Shown in pieces: positions 45,363 to 54,132 of a DNA stretch of 64,000 nt. A program made the translations under genes and the position numbers. The stretch comes from Gammaproteobacteria bacterium (lineage in GTDB: Bacteria > Pseudomonadota > Gammaproteobacteria > Pseudomonadales > Azotimanducaceae). The stretch is taken from assembly GCA_002690865.1 (NCBI GenBank), contig NZGG01000037.1, forward strand, positions 62,001 through 126,000, in the 5' to 3' direction. How positions within the stretch are numbered: position 1 is the first letter of the stretch; every line of letters starts with the position of its first letter. Under the pieces are notes generated by a model, which had not been told where the DNA came from, did no database searches, and saw only the letters and a program-made list of their open reading frames with translations.

Positions 45363-46727
45363 ATGCGTATTCATATTTTAGGGATCTGTGGCACACTGAT
45401 GGGAAGTATTGCCCTCCTCGCAAAACAATCTGGACATAAGATATCTGGATCTGACCAAAACGTTTATCCCCCAATGAGTGACCAACTAGAACAAGCTGGC
45501 ATTGAGCTCAACTCTCCATATTCAGCAAAAAGCATCCCCAAGGAAGTTGATCTGGTCGTAATAGGTAATGCAGGCTTAAGTCGAGGCAACCCTGCTTTGG
45601 AAATCGTCCTTCGCCAGAGAATTCCATTTTGTTCTGGCGCAGAATGGATCGGGCGTTATCTTCTTGAGAATCGTTGGGTTATTGCAGTAGCAGGCACTCA
45701 CGGAAAAACTACCACCTCAAGTATGGTTACCTCAATACTCAGCGAGCTAGATATGCACCCTGGATATTTAATAGGAGGGATACCATCAAATCTTAAAAAA
45801 TCTGCGGACCTAGGTAGTTCTCCCTATTTTGTTATCGAAGCAGATGAGTACGATACATCTTTTTTTGATCATCAATCGAAGTTCCTCCACTATCGACCGC
45901 AAACCCTTGTCATCAATAATCTTGAATATGATCATGCAGACATCTTTAAAGATTTATCGCAAATTCAACATCAGTTTCACCTTCTCATAAGAAAAATCCC
46001 AAGCAATGGCCAGATCATTTATCCGCCGAGTGATGAAAATGTTTCACAAGTTATCTCTCAGGGATGCTGGAGTACTCTAAAAACTTTTGGTTTCAATGAT
46101 GCTGAGTTAACAGCAGCTAATATAGCAAGTGATGGCAGCGAATTTGATGTTGTTAACTGCGATAAATTAGTCGGTCATGTGAAATGGGGGCAGACAGGAA
46201 TGCACAATATTTCCAATGGCTTAGCCGCGATCGCGGCATGCACTCACGCTGGCATTCAACCCAAGACTGCCTGTCAAGCTCTGTGCAATTTCATAGGAGT
46301 CAAGCGTCGTATGGAATTAATATATGAAAATCTTACTGTTAAAGTATACGATGATTTTGCACATCACCCAACCGCAATTCATACAACTCTTAACGGATTG
46401 CGCTCGCGAATTGGAGATGGAAAAATACTAGCAATCATTGATCCAGCATCGCACACCATGAAAATTGGTACGCATGCGCGAATCCTAGCAGATTCAGCAG
46501 CGCCGGCCGACCATACCATCTGGCATGAACCAAAAAATATTGAATGGAATATGAGCGAACATTTGAAAGGACCCAAAACAGAACTGGCGCATGGAGTCGA
46601 AGACATTATTTTACGGGTCAAGAAATATATTGCCCAAAACCATCCCTTAAACATCATAATCATGAGCAATGGAGCTTTCGGTGGCCTAAAAAAAGAACTC
46701 GTAAAGTTTCTCCAACAACATGCGTGA
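45363..46727 (+). CDS. mpl: UDP-N-acetylmuramate:L-alanyl-gamma-D-glutamyl-meso-DAP ligase
   Basis: Murein tripeptide recycling: joins recovered tripeptide to UDP-MurNAc. 454 residues of the Mur ligase fold. ILGICGTLMGSIALLAKQSG opens it (the CGTFMG-type start separates Mpl from MurC), the ATP loop is GTHGKTTTS (111-119), and the later DDFAHHPTAI is kept. It fits the MurU-AmgK recycling genes at 19.3-21 kb. The stop overlaps the DUF2161 start by 8 bp. Confidence 0.95.
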   Translation: MRIHILGICGTLMGSIALLAKQSGHKISGSDQNVYPPMSDQLEQAGIELNSPYSAKSIPKEVDLVVIGNAGLSRGNPALEIVLRQRIPFCSGAEWIGRYLLENRWVIAVAGTHGKTTTSSMVTSILSELDMHPGYLIGGIPSNLKKSADLGSSPYFVIEADEYDTSFFDHQSKFLHYRPQTLVINNLEYDHADIFKDLSQIQHQFHLLIRKIPSNGQIIYPPSDENVSQVISQGCWSTLKTFGFNDAELTAANIASDGSEFDVVNCDKLVGHVKWGQTGMHNISNGLAAIAACTHAGIQPKTACQALCNFIGVKRRMELIYENLTVKVYDDFAHHPTAIHTTLNGLRSRIGDGKILAIIDPASHTMKIGTHARILADSAAPADHTIWHEPKNIEWNMSEHLKGPKTELAHGVEDIILRVKKYIAQNHPLNIIIMSNGAFGGLKKELVKFLQQHA

Positions 46728-47412
46728 AACAGATCTTTTTGAACCCGTCAGTCTCTACCTAAGAGACAACGGATATAGCGTTAACGCTGAGGTTGAGGAT
46801 TGTGATGTCGTAGCTACTAAGAACGATGATCTCATCATTATTGAACTTAAAACTAGCGCGAATCTAAAGTTACTTATCCAAGCAACACAAAGGCAAGCCA
46901 TCGTCGATAGCGTTTACGTTGCTATCCCCGAACCTAAAAACAAGCGGCGATTTAAAGATATTCAAAACCTATTAAAGCGACTTGAAATCGGATTGCTTAT
47001 AATAAGCGAGGGAATTTTAGGGGTTCGAGTGCTAAAGGTGTTGGATCCTCTGCCCTCAGTAAAACGAATAAATAGTAAAAAAAAATATGCAATAATCAAG
47101 GAAATTTCAGGAAGATCTAAAAATTACAACATAGGTGGAAGCGCCCACGTAAAACTCATAACAGCGTACCGAGAAAGAGCAATTTACATCGCAACATGTC
47201 TTCAAGAGCTAGGTCCTAGTTCCCCAAAATTGCTTAGAGATATTGGCGGGGGGGCAAAAACTCAAGCTATACTTTCTAATAACTATTATGGTTGGTTTCA
47301 AAAACTAAGTAGAGGAGTCTACAATATAACCCACGAGGGGAACGAAGAATTAAAACTCTATCCTGAATTAAGCAAACAAAGTAAAAAAGTTCTGGTGGAA
47401 CAATTCACCTAG
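46720..47412 (+). CDS. DUF2161 restriction-endonuclease-fold protein
   Basis: 230 residues. The N-terminal half carries a PD-(D/E)XK-like core: CDVVATKNDDLIIIELKTS has the Asp and the E-x-K of the nuclease motif, and SVYVAIPEPKNK continues the sheet. The C-terminal half is winged-helix-like (YIATCLQELGPSSPKLLRDI, YGWFQKLSRGVYNIT). This matches DUF2161, a putative PD-(D/E)XK phosphodiesterase. It overlaps mpl, an unlikely place for a restriction gene, so the nuclease role is doubtful. Confidence 0.8.
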   Translation: MRETDLFEPVSLYLRDNGYSVNAEVEDCDVVATKNDDLIIIELKTSANLKLLIQATQRQAIVDSVYVAIPEPKNKRRFKDIQNLLKRLEIGLLIISEGILGVRVLKVLDPLPSVKRINSKKKYAIIKEISGRSKNYNIGGSAHVKLITAYRERAIYIATCLQELGPSSPKLLRDIGGGAKTQAILSNNYYGWFQKLSRGVYNITHEGNEELKLYPELSKQSKKVLVEQFT

Positions 47413-47526
47413 AAGACAACCTACTATATACAACTATTCCAAAACTCTCTTTAGAAGGCAAAAAGTAACTGCGGAGTGATTACATTCCTGCTAGTATTAA
47501 TTGGTCTTAGTGATCATTGTTAGCAA

Positions 47527-48246
47527 ATGTTTTCACCCGAACTTTTCTTCGATTTAAAACACTTCTCTCATTCAAATATTTTCTCAAATACACAAACGGT
47601 CTGGACACCACTGGCGAACTTAAATAACTATTTAGAAAATTGGTTTAGTAGCCATAGGCCATGTCAAAATGATGTATCTATCGCAGAAACTGCAAGGATA
47701 TACGGAGCTGTTAGCTTTGGTCCTGGGAGTCTAGTTGAAGACGGTGCATGTATTGTTGGACCTGCAGTAATTGGAGAAGAATGCGAAATTAGGCAAGGAG
47801 CCTATATCAGAGGAAATTGTTTAATGGGTGATCGATGCATCCTCGGTCATGCCTCAGAATTGAAAAACTCTATAATGCTTAATGACGCAAAAGCGCCGCA
47901 CTTTGCCTACGTCGGGGATAGTATTCTCGGCAATAATGTCAACTTGGGGGCCGGTACAAAACTCTCCAACCTTACGATCTCAACGAAGAAAAATATAAAA
48001 AGTGGTCTTAGACCCACGCTCAAACTCAGCGTCAAAAATAAAATTATAGATACAGGTCTAAGCAAACTCGGGGCGATCGTAGGTGATAATTCACAAACAG
48101 GCTGTAATGCAGTCACTAATCCAGGAACCATTATCGGAAAAAATACCTTGGTTTATGCGAATACGTCAGTGTCTAAGGGCTTGGTCCCAGAAAACAGTAT
48201 AGTCAAACTTAGGCAAGTAGTAGAAATTACTGAACGAAACACTTAA
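47527..48246 (+). CDS. Left-handed beta-helix acyltransferase-like protein (GlmU C-terminal type)
   Basis: 239 residues. The first 50 are non-helix sequence, then hexapeptide repeats (IAETARIYGAV, VEDGACIVGPAVIGEECEIR, AYIRGNCLMGDRCILGHASE and so on) typical of LbH acyltransferases. It resembles the acetyltransferase half of GlmU or bifunctional sugar-1-phosphate nucleotidylyltransferases but lacks the uridylyltransferase domain. The acceptor is unknown; possibly sugar-nucleotide acetylation for the envelope. It starts 115 bp after DUF2161. Confidence 0.75.
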   Translation: MFSPELFFDLKHFSHSNIFSNTQTVWTPLANLNNYLENWFSSHRPCQNDVSIAETARIYGAVSFGPGSLVEDGACIVGPAVIGEECEIRQGAYIRGNCLMGDRCILGHASELKNSIMLNDAKAPHFAYVGDSILGNNVNLGAGTKLSNLTISTKKNIKSGLRPTLKLSVKNKIIDTGLSKLGAIVGDNSQTGCNAVTNPGTIIGKNTLVYANTSVSKGLVPENSIVKLRQVVEITERNT

Positions 48247-48291
48247 TCTGGCTAACATAGCAGTAATCAAAGACTTAATCCTCCATGACGA

Positions 48292-50004
48292 ATGAACATA
48301 CAACAGTTTCTTGAGCGAGAGCTTACAAAAGACCTAGTGAAAATTTCGGGAAAAAATTTTCCTGCCATAGTAAAACCAGCCCAGCGTACAGAATTTGGTC
48401 ATTATCAAGCAAACGGCATTATGGGCGCCGCGAAGGCGCTAAAGCAGAATCCCAGGGAACTTGCGAAAAAGCTTGTATCGAATACTCAAGCACGACCCTT
48501 TGAAACAGAAATTGCTGGGCCTGGGTTCATTAATATCACCTTAAAGACCGACTTTATCGCTGACGCACTAAGTGCGCTTCGCTCTGACCCTCTATTAGGC
48601 ATAACCAAGCCAAAATCTTTAAAAATCGTCGTAGATTACTCCTCACCTAATCTAGCCAAAGAAATGCATATTGGCCATTTAAGAACGACGACCATTGGCG
48701 ACTCCATAGTCAGGATCTTGGAATACATTGGCCACGATTTAGTCCGAGCAAATCATGTAGGGGATTGGGGGGCCCAATTCGGCAGTTTACTAGCATATAT
48801 GGATCAACTTACTGAAACAGGCCAATCATTATCGACGGAACTCAAGGACTTAGAGCGTTTCTACCAAGCAGCAAGTGCTTTATTTAAAAAAAACCAAGAC
48901 TTTGCTGAAAAAGCACGAAATTACGTTGTGAAACTCCAAAGTGGAGACCCTAATTGCATAGAACTTTGGAAACAGTTTATTTCAGAATCAATTCGTCACA
49001 GTCAAGTAGTCTATAAGACATTTGATATAACATTAGCGAATAGCGATATCCGTGCTGAAAGCGCCTACAACGATGACCTACCTACCGTAGTGCAGGAACT
49101 AGCAAGTGAGCACAGCCTCCTTGTTGAGAGTGATGGCGCAAAATGTGTATTCCTCGATGAATTCAAAGGTAAAGACCAAAAGCCACTGCCAGCGATTATC
49201 CAAAAATCTGATGGCGGATATCCGTATATGGCAACGGATCTCGCAGCAGCCAGATATCGGACGCGTGTGTTAAAAGCAAATAAAGTGCTTTATGTTGTTG
49301 GAGTAGAGCAGCAGCTTCATTTGAAACAGGTATTCGCAGTAGCAAAAAAAGCTGGATATATCCAAAAAGATCAGGAGTACAAGCACCTCTCTTTTGGAAT
49401 GGTCCTTAAAGAGGATGGCAGTAGATTCAAGACCCGAGACGGTGCTGATGTTAAACTGATAGACGTGGTGAATGAGGCGATCGAAAGAGCTCTCGCGTTA
49501 GTGAGCAAAAAAAATCCATCATTGAGCATATCGGAAAAACAAAAAATAGCTCGTGTGGTCGGGATTGGTTCCATCAAATATGCAGAGCTTTCAAAAAATA
49601 GAACTACAGACTATATCTTCGACTGGGATAGAATGCTTTCATTTGAGGGCAACACAGCACCGTACCTACAATATTCGTATACCAGAATTCGAAGTCTTTT
49701 TCGCCGGGCTGAAATTAATTCTTTAGAGGGAAAAATTGAAATCACGGAAGAGGCTGAGATTAGGCTTAGCCTTAAAATACTGCAATTCCCCGAAGCAATT
49801 GAAAGTACTTTGGAAGACTATCAAGCTAACGTATTATGTGGTTACCTTTATGAGCTTTCAGGTTTATTTAATACCTTTTATGAGCGATGTCCCATCCTCG
49901 GATCATACAATCAAACCAGTCGATTAATTCTCTGTGACCTAACTTCCCGAATAATCAAACAAGGACTTGAGTTGCTTGGTATTAAAACGGTAGAACAAAT
50001 GTGA
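48292..50004 (+). CDS. argS: Arginyl-tRNA synthetase
   Basis: Class Ia synthetase, 570 residues. The N-terminal Add-1 domain binds the tRNA elbow. The HIGH motif is HIGHL in SSPNLAKEMHIGHL (about residues 115-128). The KMSK region is degenerate (GSRFKTRDG), normal for ArgRS, and the C-terminal helical domain binds the anticodon. It ends overlapping folA. The ATG at 48292 is the only sensible start. Confidence 0.95.
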   Translation: MNIQQFLERELTKDLVKISGKNFPAIVKPAQRTEFGHYQANGIMGAAKALKQNPRELAKKLVSNTQARPFETEIAGPGFINITLKTDFIADALSALRSDPLLGITKPKSLKIVVDYSSPNLAKEMHIGHLRTTTIGDSIVRILEYIGHDLVRANHVGDWGAQFGSLLAYMDQLTETGQSLSTELKDLERFYQAASALFKKNQDFAEKARNYVVKLQSGDPNCIELWKQFISESIRHSQVVYKTFDITLANSDIRAESAYNDDLPTVVQELASEHSLLVESDGAKCVFLDEFKGKDQKPLPAIIQKSDGGYPYMATDLAAARYRTRVLKANKVLYVVGVEQQLHLKQVFAVAKKAGYIQKDQEYKHLSFGMVLKEDGSRFKTRDGADVKLIDVVNEAIERALALVSKKNPSLSISEKQKIARVVGIGSIKYAELSKNRTTDYIFDWDRMLSFEGNTAPYLQYSYTRIRSLFRRAEINSLEGKIEITEEAEIRLSLKILQFPEAIESTLEDYQANVLCGYLYELSGLFNTFYERCPILGSYNQTSRLILCDLTSRIIKQGLELLGIKTVEQM

Positions 50005-50480
50005 ATATTTCGATAGTAGCGGCTCGATCCCTTAATGGAATCATTGGTAACAGTCTTAAAATTCCATGGGTGGTTAAAGGTGAACAGGCATTATTCAAAA
50101 AGATCACTATGGGTGGAATATTGATCATGGGACGAAAAACCTTTGATTCCTTAGGTAAACCGCTCCCTGGGCGAGAAACGATCATTATTTCTCGAAATGA
50201 AAACTATAACTGCGATCAATGTAAAGTCTGCTCTTCCCTAAAATCAGCTCTGGTAGAGGCTGAGAAGCTAAAAAAATCTGTGTTTATAGCGGGAGGAGGT
50301 CAAATTTATGAACTCGCTTTACCTGTTGTTAACACAGTCCATATCAGCACTATTGAGAAGGAAGTTTCGGGGGATGTACCTTTCCCGAAATTTCCAACAA
50401 AAGAATTCATTCTTGCTGAAGAACATAGATTTACATCAAATATCAACTATATCTATCAGCGCTTTGAAAGACGAAAATAG
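50001..50480 (+). CDS. folA: Dihydrofolate reductase
   Basis: Regenerates THF with NADPH. 159 residues. VAARSLNGIIG opens it, KIPW is kept, and the NADPH block IMGRKTFDSLGKPLPGR plus FIAGGGQIYELAL are conserved. The expected active-site acid position is not clear by eye. The start is GTG overlapping the argS stop (GTGA). With folB, panB and the one-carbon genes at 53-55 kb it belongs to the folate set of this window. It ends about 130 bp before the peptidase gene. Confidence 0.93.
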   Translation: MNISIVAARSLNGIIGNSLKIPWVVKGEQALFKKITMGGILIMGRKTFDSLGKPLPGRETIIISRNENYNCDQCKVCSSLKSALVEAEKLKKSVFIAGGGQIYELALPVVNTVHISTIEKEVSGDVPFPKFPTKEFILAEEHRFTSNINYIYQRFERRK

Positions 50481-50608
50481 CTCACTAACCTTTAATAAGA
50501 TAAGTTTGAACTAATAAAAGAATCTTAGCTGGTGATTAAAATTAAGCTTTGTGCTTTAACAAGCGGATCCCGATCCTTTATAAATATTTTAAGGATGAGA
50601 GAAACATT

Positions 50609-51130
50609 ATGAATGTTCAATTATTATCAAAACTTCATGCACTAGGTATTAATGAATGCCATTTAAGAGCGTGTAAATTGTTAGAGTATGAAGAATGTAA
50701 AAACCTTGTAAGGTCTGAGAATGATATGTTTGGACGCGTTCAACGGATGTCTCCGACTGCACTTTCTTGTTGGCACAAACTTAAACGAGCAGCTGCAAAA
50801 GACAGTATAGAACTTCTGCTAGTGTCTGCATTTAGATCAATAGACTACCAGTGCGAATTAATCACGAGAAAGTTAAAAAAAGGCGAGGACCTAAGTACTA
50901 TTCTAAAGGTAAATGCCATCCCAGGCTTTAGCGAACACCATACAGGGCAAGCCCTTGATTTAAACACCACAGAGTGCTGCCCTTTGTCTGAGGAATTCGA
51001 GCTAACATCAGCTTTTGATTGGCTCCAGGAAAATGCTTCGCATTACAAATTTAGCATGAGCTTCCCTCGTAATAACATCAGAGGAATGGTTTACGAACCG
51101 TGGCACTGGACATGTCAAATAAGACCCTAG
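50609..51130 (+). CDS. M15-family D-alanyl-D-alanine carboxypeptidase
   Basis: About 173 residues from the ATG at 50609 (the frame is open from 50549). The zinc-site motif SEHHTGQALDL (H, then D) and the late EPWHW (the second His) fit VanY/M15B peptidases. There is no obvious signal peptide, so the protein may act on recovered muropeptides in the cytoplasm or be exported otherwise. This again fits wall recycling (mpl, murU-amgK). Its 3' end overlaps the convergent fpr gene by 4 bp. Confidence 0.85.
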   Translation: MNVQLLSKLHALGINECHLRACKLLEYEECKNLVRSENDMFGRVQRMSPTALSCWHKLKRAAAKDSIELLLVSAFRSIDYQCELITRKLKKGEDLSTILKVNAIPGFSEHHTGQALDLNTTECCPLSEEFELTSAFDWLQENASHYKFSMSFPRNNIRGMVYEPWHWTCQIRP

Positions 51131-51927
51131 CTTTTGTGCTTCAATAATTTTTCTGCAATCAATCTCTTCTGGTCATCGGATAAATCGGCTTGCCCATTCC
51201 CTCCTGTTTGAGATGCAAAAAGATATTTTTCTCTTACAACCTCACGGGTTGAGAAACCAAGCAGCTTTAACTCATTAAAACAATCATCAACCATGTTTGG
51301 ATTACCACAAATCAAGAAACGATCATTTCCCGGATCGAGTTTGAAACCGCCTAAAACTTTAGTCACGTATCCATTATTTTCGAAATGATTTAACTGCGCT
51401 TCATTACGACTGTAACATAACTGTAAAGTACAATTTGTCCAATCCTTTAAAATCGTTACCAATTCATCCGCATAAAGAAATTCGCTTCTGTTACGAACTC
51501 CAAAAAGTAGAACCACTTCTACATTATCTGCTTTCAAAATAGATAGCATAGTTAAAAAAGGAGCGACACCTGTGCTGGTCGCTATAAGAAAAAGACGTTT
51601 TGGAAGTTTCTTCGGTAGAACTAATCTTCCATAGGGTCCTGCCACTTGCGCCAGAACACCATGATTACAGCCAAACAAATATTCGCTTGCTCGTCCACCT
51701 GGAACTGCAGACACAACCAGATCCATCTCTGACTCTGATGCGTCAGTAAAGTTACCTAAACTATAAGAGCGTTCAAACGATCCTTTGTTATCGCAAAAAG
51801 TAAATCTCAAAAACTGACCGGGATCATATTGAACTAGTCGATCATCTGTCCTTTGGAAACGAAATTCTTTTGTGCTTTCGGAGAGTTGTCGGATACGTGT
51901 CAACTGTGCGGAAAAATGTTCAACCAT
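51127..51927 (-). CDS. fpr: Ferredoxin--NADP+ reductase
   Basis: 266 residues. The FAD block RSYSLGN (RxYS type) lies in the N-domain, then the NADP domain with ATSTGVAPFLTML and LLFGVRN, and the C-terminal KYLFASQTGG. It moves electrons between NADPH and ferredoxin or flavodoxin, in oxidative-stress response and iron-sulfur upkeep. It is divergent from the NUDIX gene. Confidence 0.9.
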   Translation of the reverse strand: MVEHFSAQLTRIRQLSESTKEFRFQRTDDRLVQYDPGQFLRFTFCDNKGSFERSYSLGNFTDASESEMDLVVSAVPGGRASEYLFGCNHGVLAQVAGPYGRLVLPKKLPKRLFLIATSTGVAPFLTMLSILKADNVEVVLLFGVRNRSEFLYADELVTILKDWTNCTLQLCYSRNEAQLNHFENNGYVTKVLGGFKLDPGNDRFLICGNPNMVDDCFNELKLLGFSTREVVREKYLFASQTGGNGQADLSDDQKRLIAEKLLKHKS

Positions 51928-52116
51928 ATATTCGCTCTTTCATTATCACTCAATATGACATAGGCACCATTAAACTCGTAAGGGGTGCAGCCAAAACCTC
52001 TTTCGATAGGCAGCTCCTAGTTTACTCAAATACGAAATTAATAGACAATTCTCGGAAATAGATTCGAAGCAGGAAAAAGAATAAAAATGGTTTATACCAC
52101 CAAGGTTTCTTGAACG

Positions 52117-52551
52117 ATGATCCTAAGATATCGAAGTTCTGCTCTTACCATAAAAAATTCATTAATGCTGCTTGTAGAGCATGAAGATCCAAGTACGAAA
52201 GTACGATTTTGGTCAGTTCCAGGAGGTGGAATTGAGAGAGGTGAATCAGAAGAGCAGGCCGCAGTTCGAGAGACCCTTGAAGAGACCGGTTATCAGATAA
52301 ACTTAATCTCGGGATCAAAAATACAGACCCGTTATCTGTTCAACTGGAATAACGAAGACTACGACTGCCACACGACATGGTTTCTCGCTGAAACAAAAGA
52401 TATTGAAGTCCAACCAGTTAATGATGAGATTTACCTTCTCAGACATTGCTGGTTTCCTGTTAACGACAGAGGATATCTACTTCAGCACCACGCTGCGATC
52501 CTAAATTCCGTAAATACCCTCCTAGGGGGGTCACGAGCACTAATGATGTAA
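52117..52551 (+). CDS. NUDIX hydrolase
   Basis: 144 residues. The NUDIX box GGIERGESEEQAAVRETLEETGY fits the GX5EX7REUXEEXGU pattern. YQINLISGSKIQTRYLF continues the fold, and there is no extra domain. The substrate is unknown; MutT-like cleaning of nucleotides is possible. An AAGG site lies upstream of the ATG. Located between fpr and the sugar-phosphate isomerase gene. Confidence 0.85.
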   Translation: MILRYRSSALTIKNSLMLLVEHEDPSTKVRFWSVPGGGIERGESEEQAAVRETLEETGYQINLISGSKIQTRYLFNWNNEDYDCHTTWFLAETKDIEVQPVNDEIYLLRHCWFPVNDRGYLLQHHAAILNSVNTLLGGSRALMM

Positions 52552-52604
52552 TCTTGATTGCGATCAGCTACTCCTTAGTATAATAATCATTTCTTTAATC
52601 TAGA

Positions 52605-53222
52605 GTGTTTAATTTGAACATAAAAGAAAATATCGCTGCCATAATAGAAAAAGAAGCAAATGCTATGAAGGCAATTAATATCACAGATGCATTTGAAGAC
52701 GCTGTTAATGTCTTGTTTAAGTGCAAAGGTCGAATCGTTACTACTGGTATCGGTAAAGCAGGCTTCATGGCACACAAATTTGCCTCGACCCTTTCATCTA
52801 CTGGCACGCCGGCTTTTTTCGTGCATCCTGCGGAGGCTGGTCACGGAGACATGGGTATGATTGATAGGAATGACCTCATCGTCGCCTTCTCGACTAGCGG
52901 AAAATCCACTGAAGTAATTGAAATGCTTCAAATAGCCAAAGATCTCGGTATCCATGGAGTGATCGGCATTACATCACATGTAGAATCACCATTACGCGAA
53001 CTTAGCGAGATTATTCTTGATATGGGACCAGATATTGAAGAACCTTGCCCTCTAAACCTCACCCCAAGCGCCACTATCGCCGTTATGCTTGGAATTAGTG
53101 ATGCCCTTGCCTTGACTCTGATGGAGCTTCGAGGCTTTACCGCATCTGATTACGGTCAACGACATCACAGAGGGTATTTGGGAAGTATCACAAGAGCTAC
53201 ACAAAATTCTGAAGAATTTTAA
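52605..53222 (+). CDS. SIS-domain arabinose-5-phosphate isomerase (KpsF/GutQ/KdsD-like) lacking CBS domains
   Basis: 205 residues. The SIS sugar-phosphate isomerase domain is complete: TTGIGKAGFMAHKFAST, HPAEAGHGDMGM and FSTSGKSTEVIEML. It ends SDYGQRHHRGYLGS where KdsD has its FHPGG segment, and the C-terminal CBS pair of E. coli KdsD (328 residues) is absent. CBS-less arabinose-5-phosphate isomerases are known from Bacteroides. It makes A5P for Kdo of LPS. The start is GTG at 52605 (a TTG at 52614 is possible). Confidence 0.8.
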   Translation: MFNLNIKENIAAIIEKEANAMKAINITDAFEDAVNVLFKCKGRIVTTGIGKAGFMAHKFASTLSSTGTPAFFVHPAEAGHGDMGMIDRNDLIVAFSTSGKSTEVIEMLQIAKDLGIHGVIGITSHVESPLRELSEIILDMGPDIEEPCPLNLTPSATIAVMLGISDALALTLMELRGFTASDYGQRHHRGYLGSITRATQNSEEF

Positions 53223-53244
53223 AGGTGTCGGAAAATATCAAAAT

Positions 53245-54132
53245 ATGATTATTGATCCAGCAACAATTGCGCAAAAGTATATCAATGAAGTGTGCAAAGA
53301 AATCACGAGGAAAGAACTTAACATCAATATCTTAGGATTGATCGCAACAAAAGATAAACCATCCATCTCCTATGCAAAAGCTACACAAAAAAGATTTGCA
53401 GATGCTGGGATCAATTATGATTTACAACGTATTGAGCGTTTAGACCTTGAAAAAGCCATAGACGAAGCAAATAAAAACCCAACTATCCATGGAATCTTTA
53501 TTTATTTTCCAGTCTTCAATAATCAGCAAGATGATTACCTTCGCAATCAAGTTGATTACCATAAAGATATTGAAGCAGGCAGCCTTTATTGGACAAGAAA
53601 ACTCTATACTAATGATCGACTAGCCGGTCGTGATAGTATCCACAAAGCTCTCCTGCCTTGTACACCACTCGCAGTTGTAAAATTACTGACTGAAATAGGT
53701 CGGTATGATGGTCATCACAAACCACTAGAGCATAAAAAAGTTACGATATTTAATCGTAGCGAGGTAATTGGTAGGCCACTAGCAGTAATGATGTCAAATG
53801 ATGGCGCAGAAGTATATTCATTCGATGTCAACGGCCCCCTACTATTTGAGAACGCCAGAGCTTATGAAACTAAGATTACCCGCGCCGAAGCATTAAAAGA
53901 ATCACAAATAGTAATCACAGGCGTCCCGAACAGCGACTTTACTCTTATAAAATCAGAAGAAATTAGCGATGGTACAATCTGTGTAAATTTTTCCAGCCTC
54001 AATAATTTTGCGGATGATATTACAACCAAAGCAGATACTTTTGTTCCCAGAATCGGCCCAATGACTGTTGCAATGTGTATGAGAAATACATTGCGTATCT
54101 ACCAGAACTACCAGGAACAAACCAATGTCTAA
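53245..54132 (+). CDS. Methylenetetrahydrofolate dehydrogenase resembling monofunctional NAD-type MTD1
   Basis: 295-residue FolD-fold protein in the folate position. Canonical FolD has S-x-x-Y-x-x-x-K-x-K. Here the segment at 40-49 reads SISYAKATQK: Ser40 and Tyr43 stay, but the catalytic Lys is Thr47. The same Y-A-x-x-T-Q-K layout, FPVFNNQQDDYL (bacterial FolD has PLP here), LLPCTPLAVVKLL and FNRSEVIGRPLA are what I recall from yeast MTD1, which has dehydrogenase but no cyclohydrolase activity and uses NAD. The gene overlaps the cyclohydrolase-like gene that would supply the missing step. I infer a monofunctional dehydrogenase. Confidence 0.8.
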   Translation: MIIDPATIAQKYINEVCKEITRKELNINILGLIATKDKPSISYAKATQKRFADAGINYDLQRIERLDLEKAIDEANKNPTIHGIFIYFPVFNNQQDDYLRNQVDYHKDIEAGSLYWTRKLYTNDRLAGRDSIHKALLPCTPLAVVKLLTEIGRYDGHHKPLEHKKVTIFNRSEVIGRPLAVMMSNDGAEVYSFDVNGPLLFENARAYETKITRAEALKESQIVITGVPNSDFTLIKSEEISDGTICVNFSSLNNFADDITTKADTFVPRIGPMTVAMCMRNTLRIYQNYQEQTNV

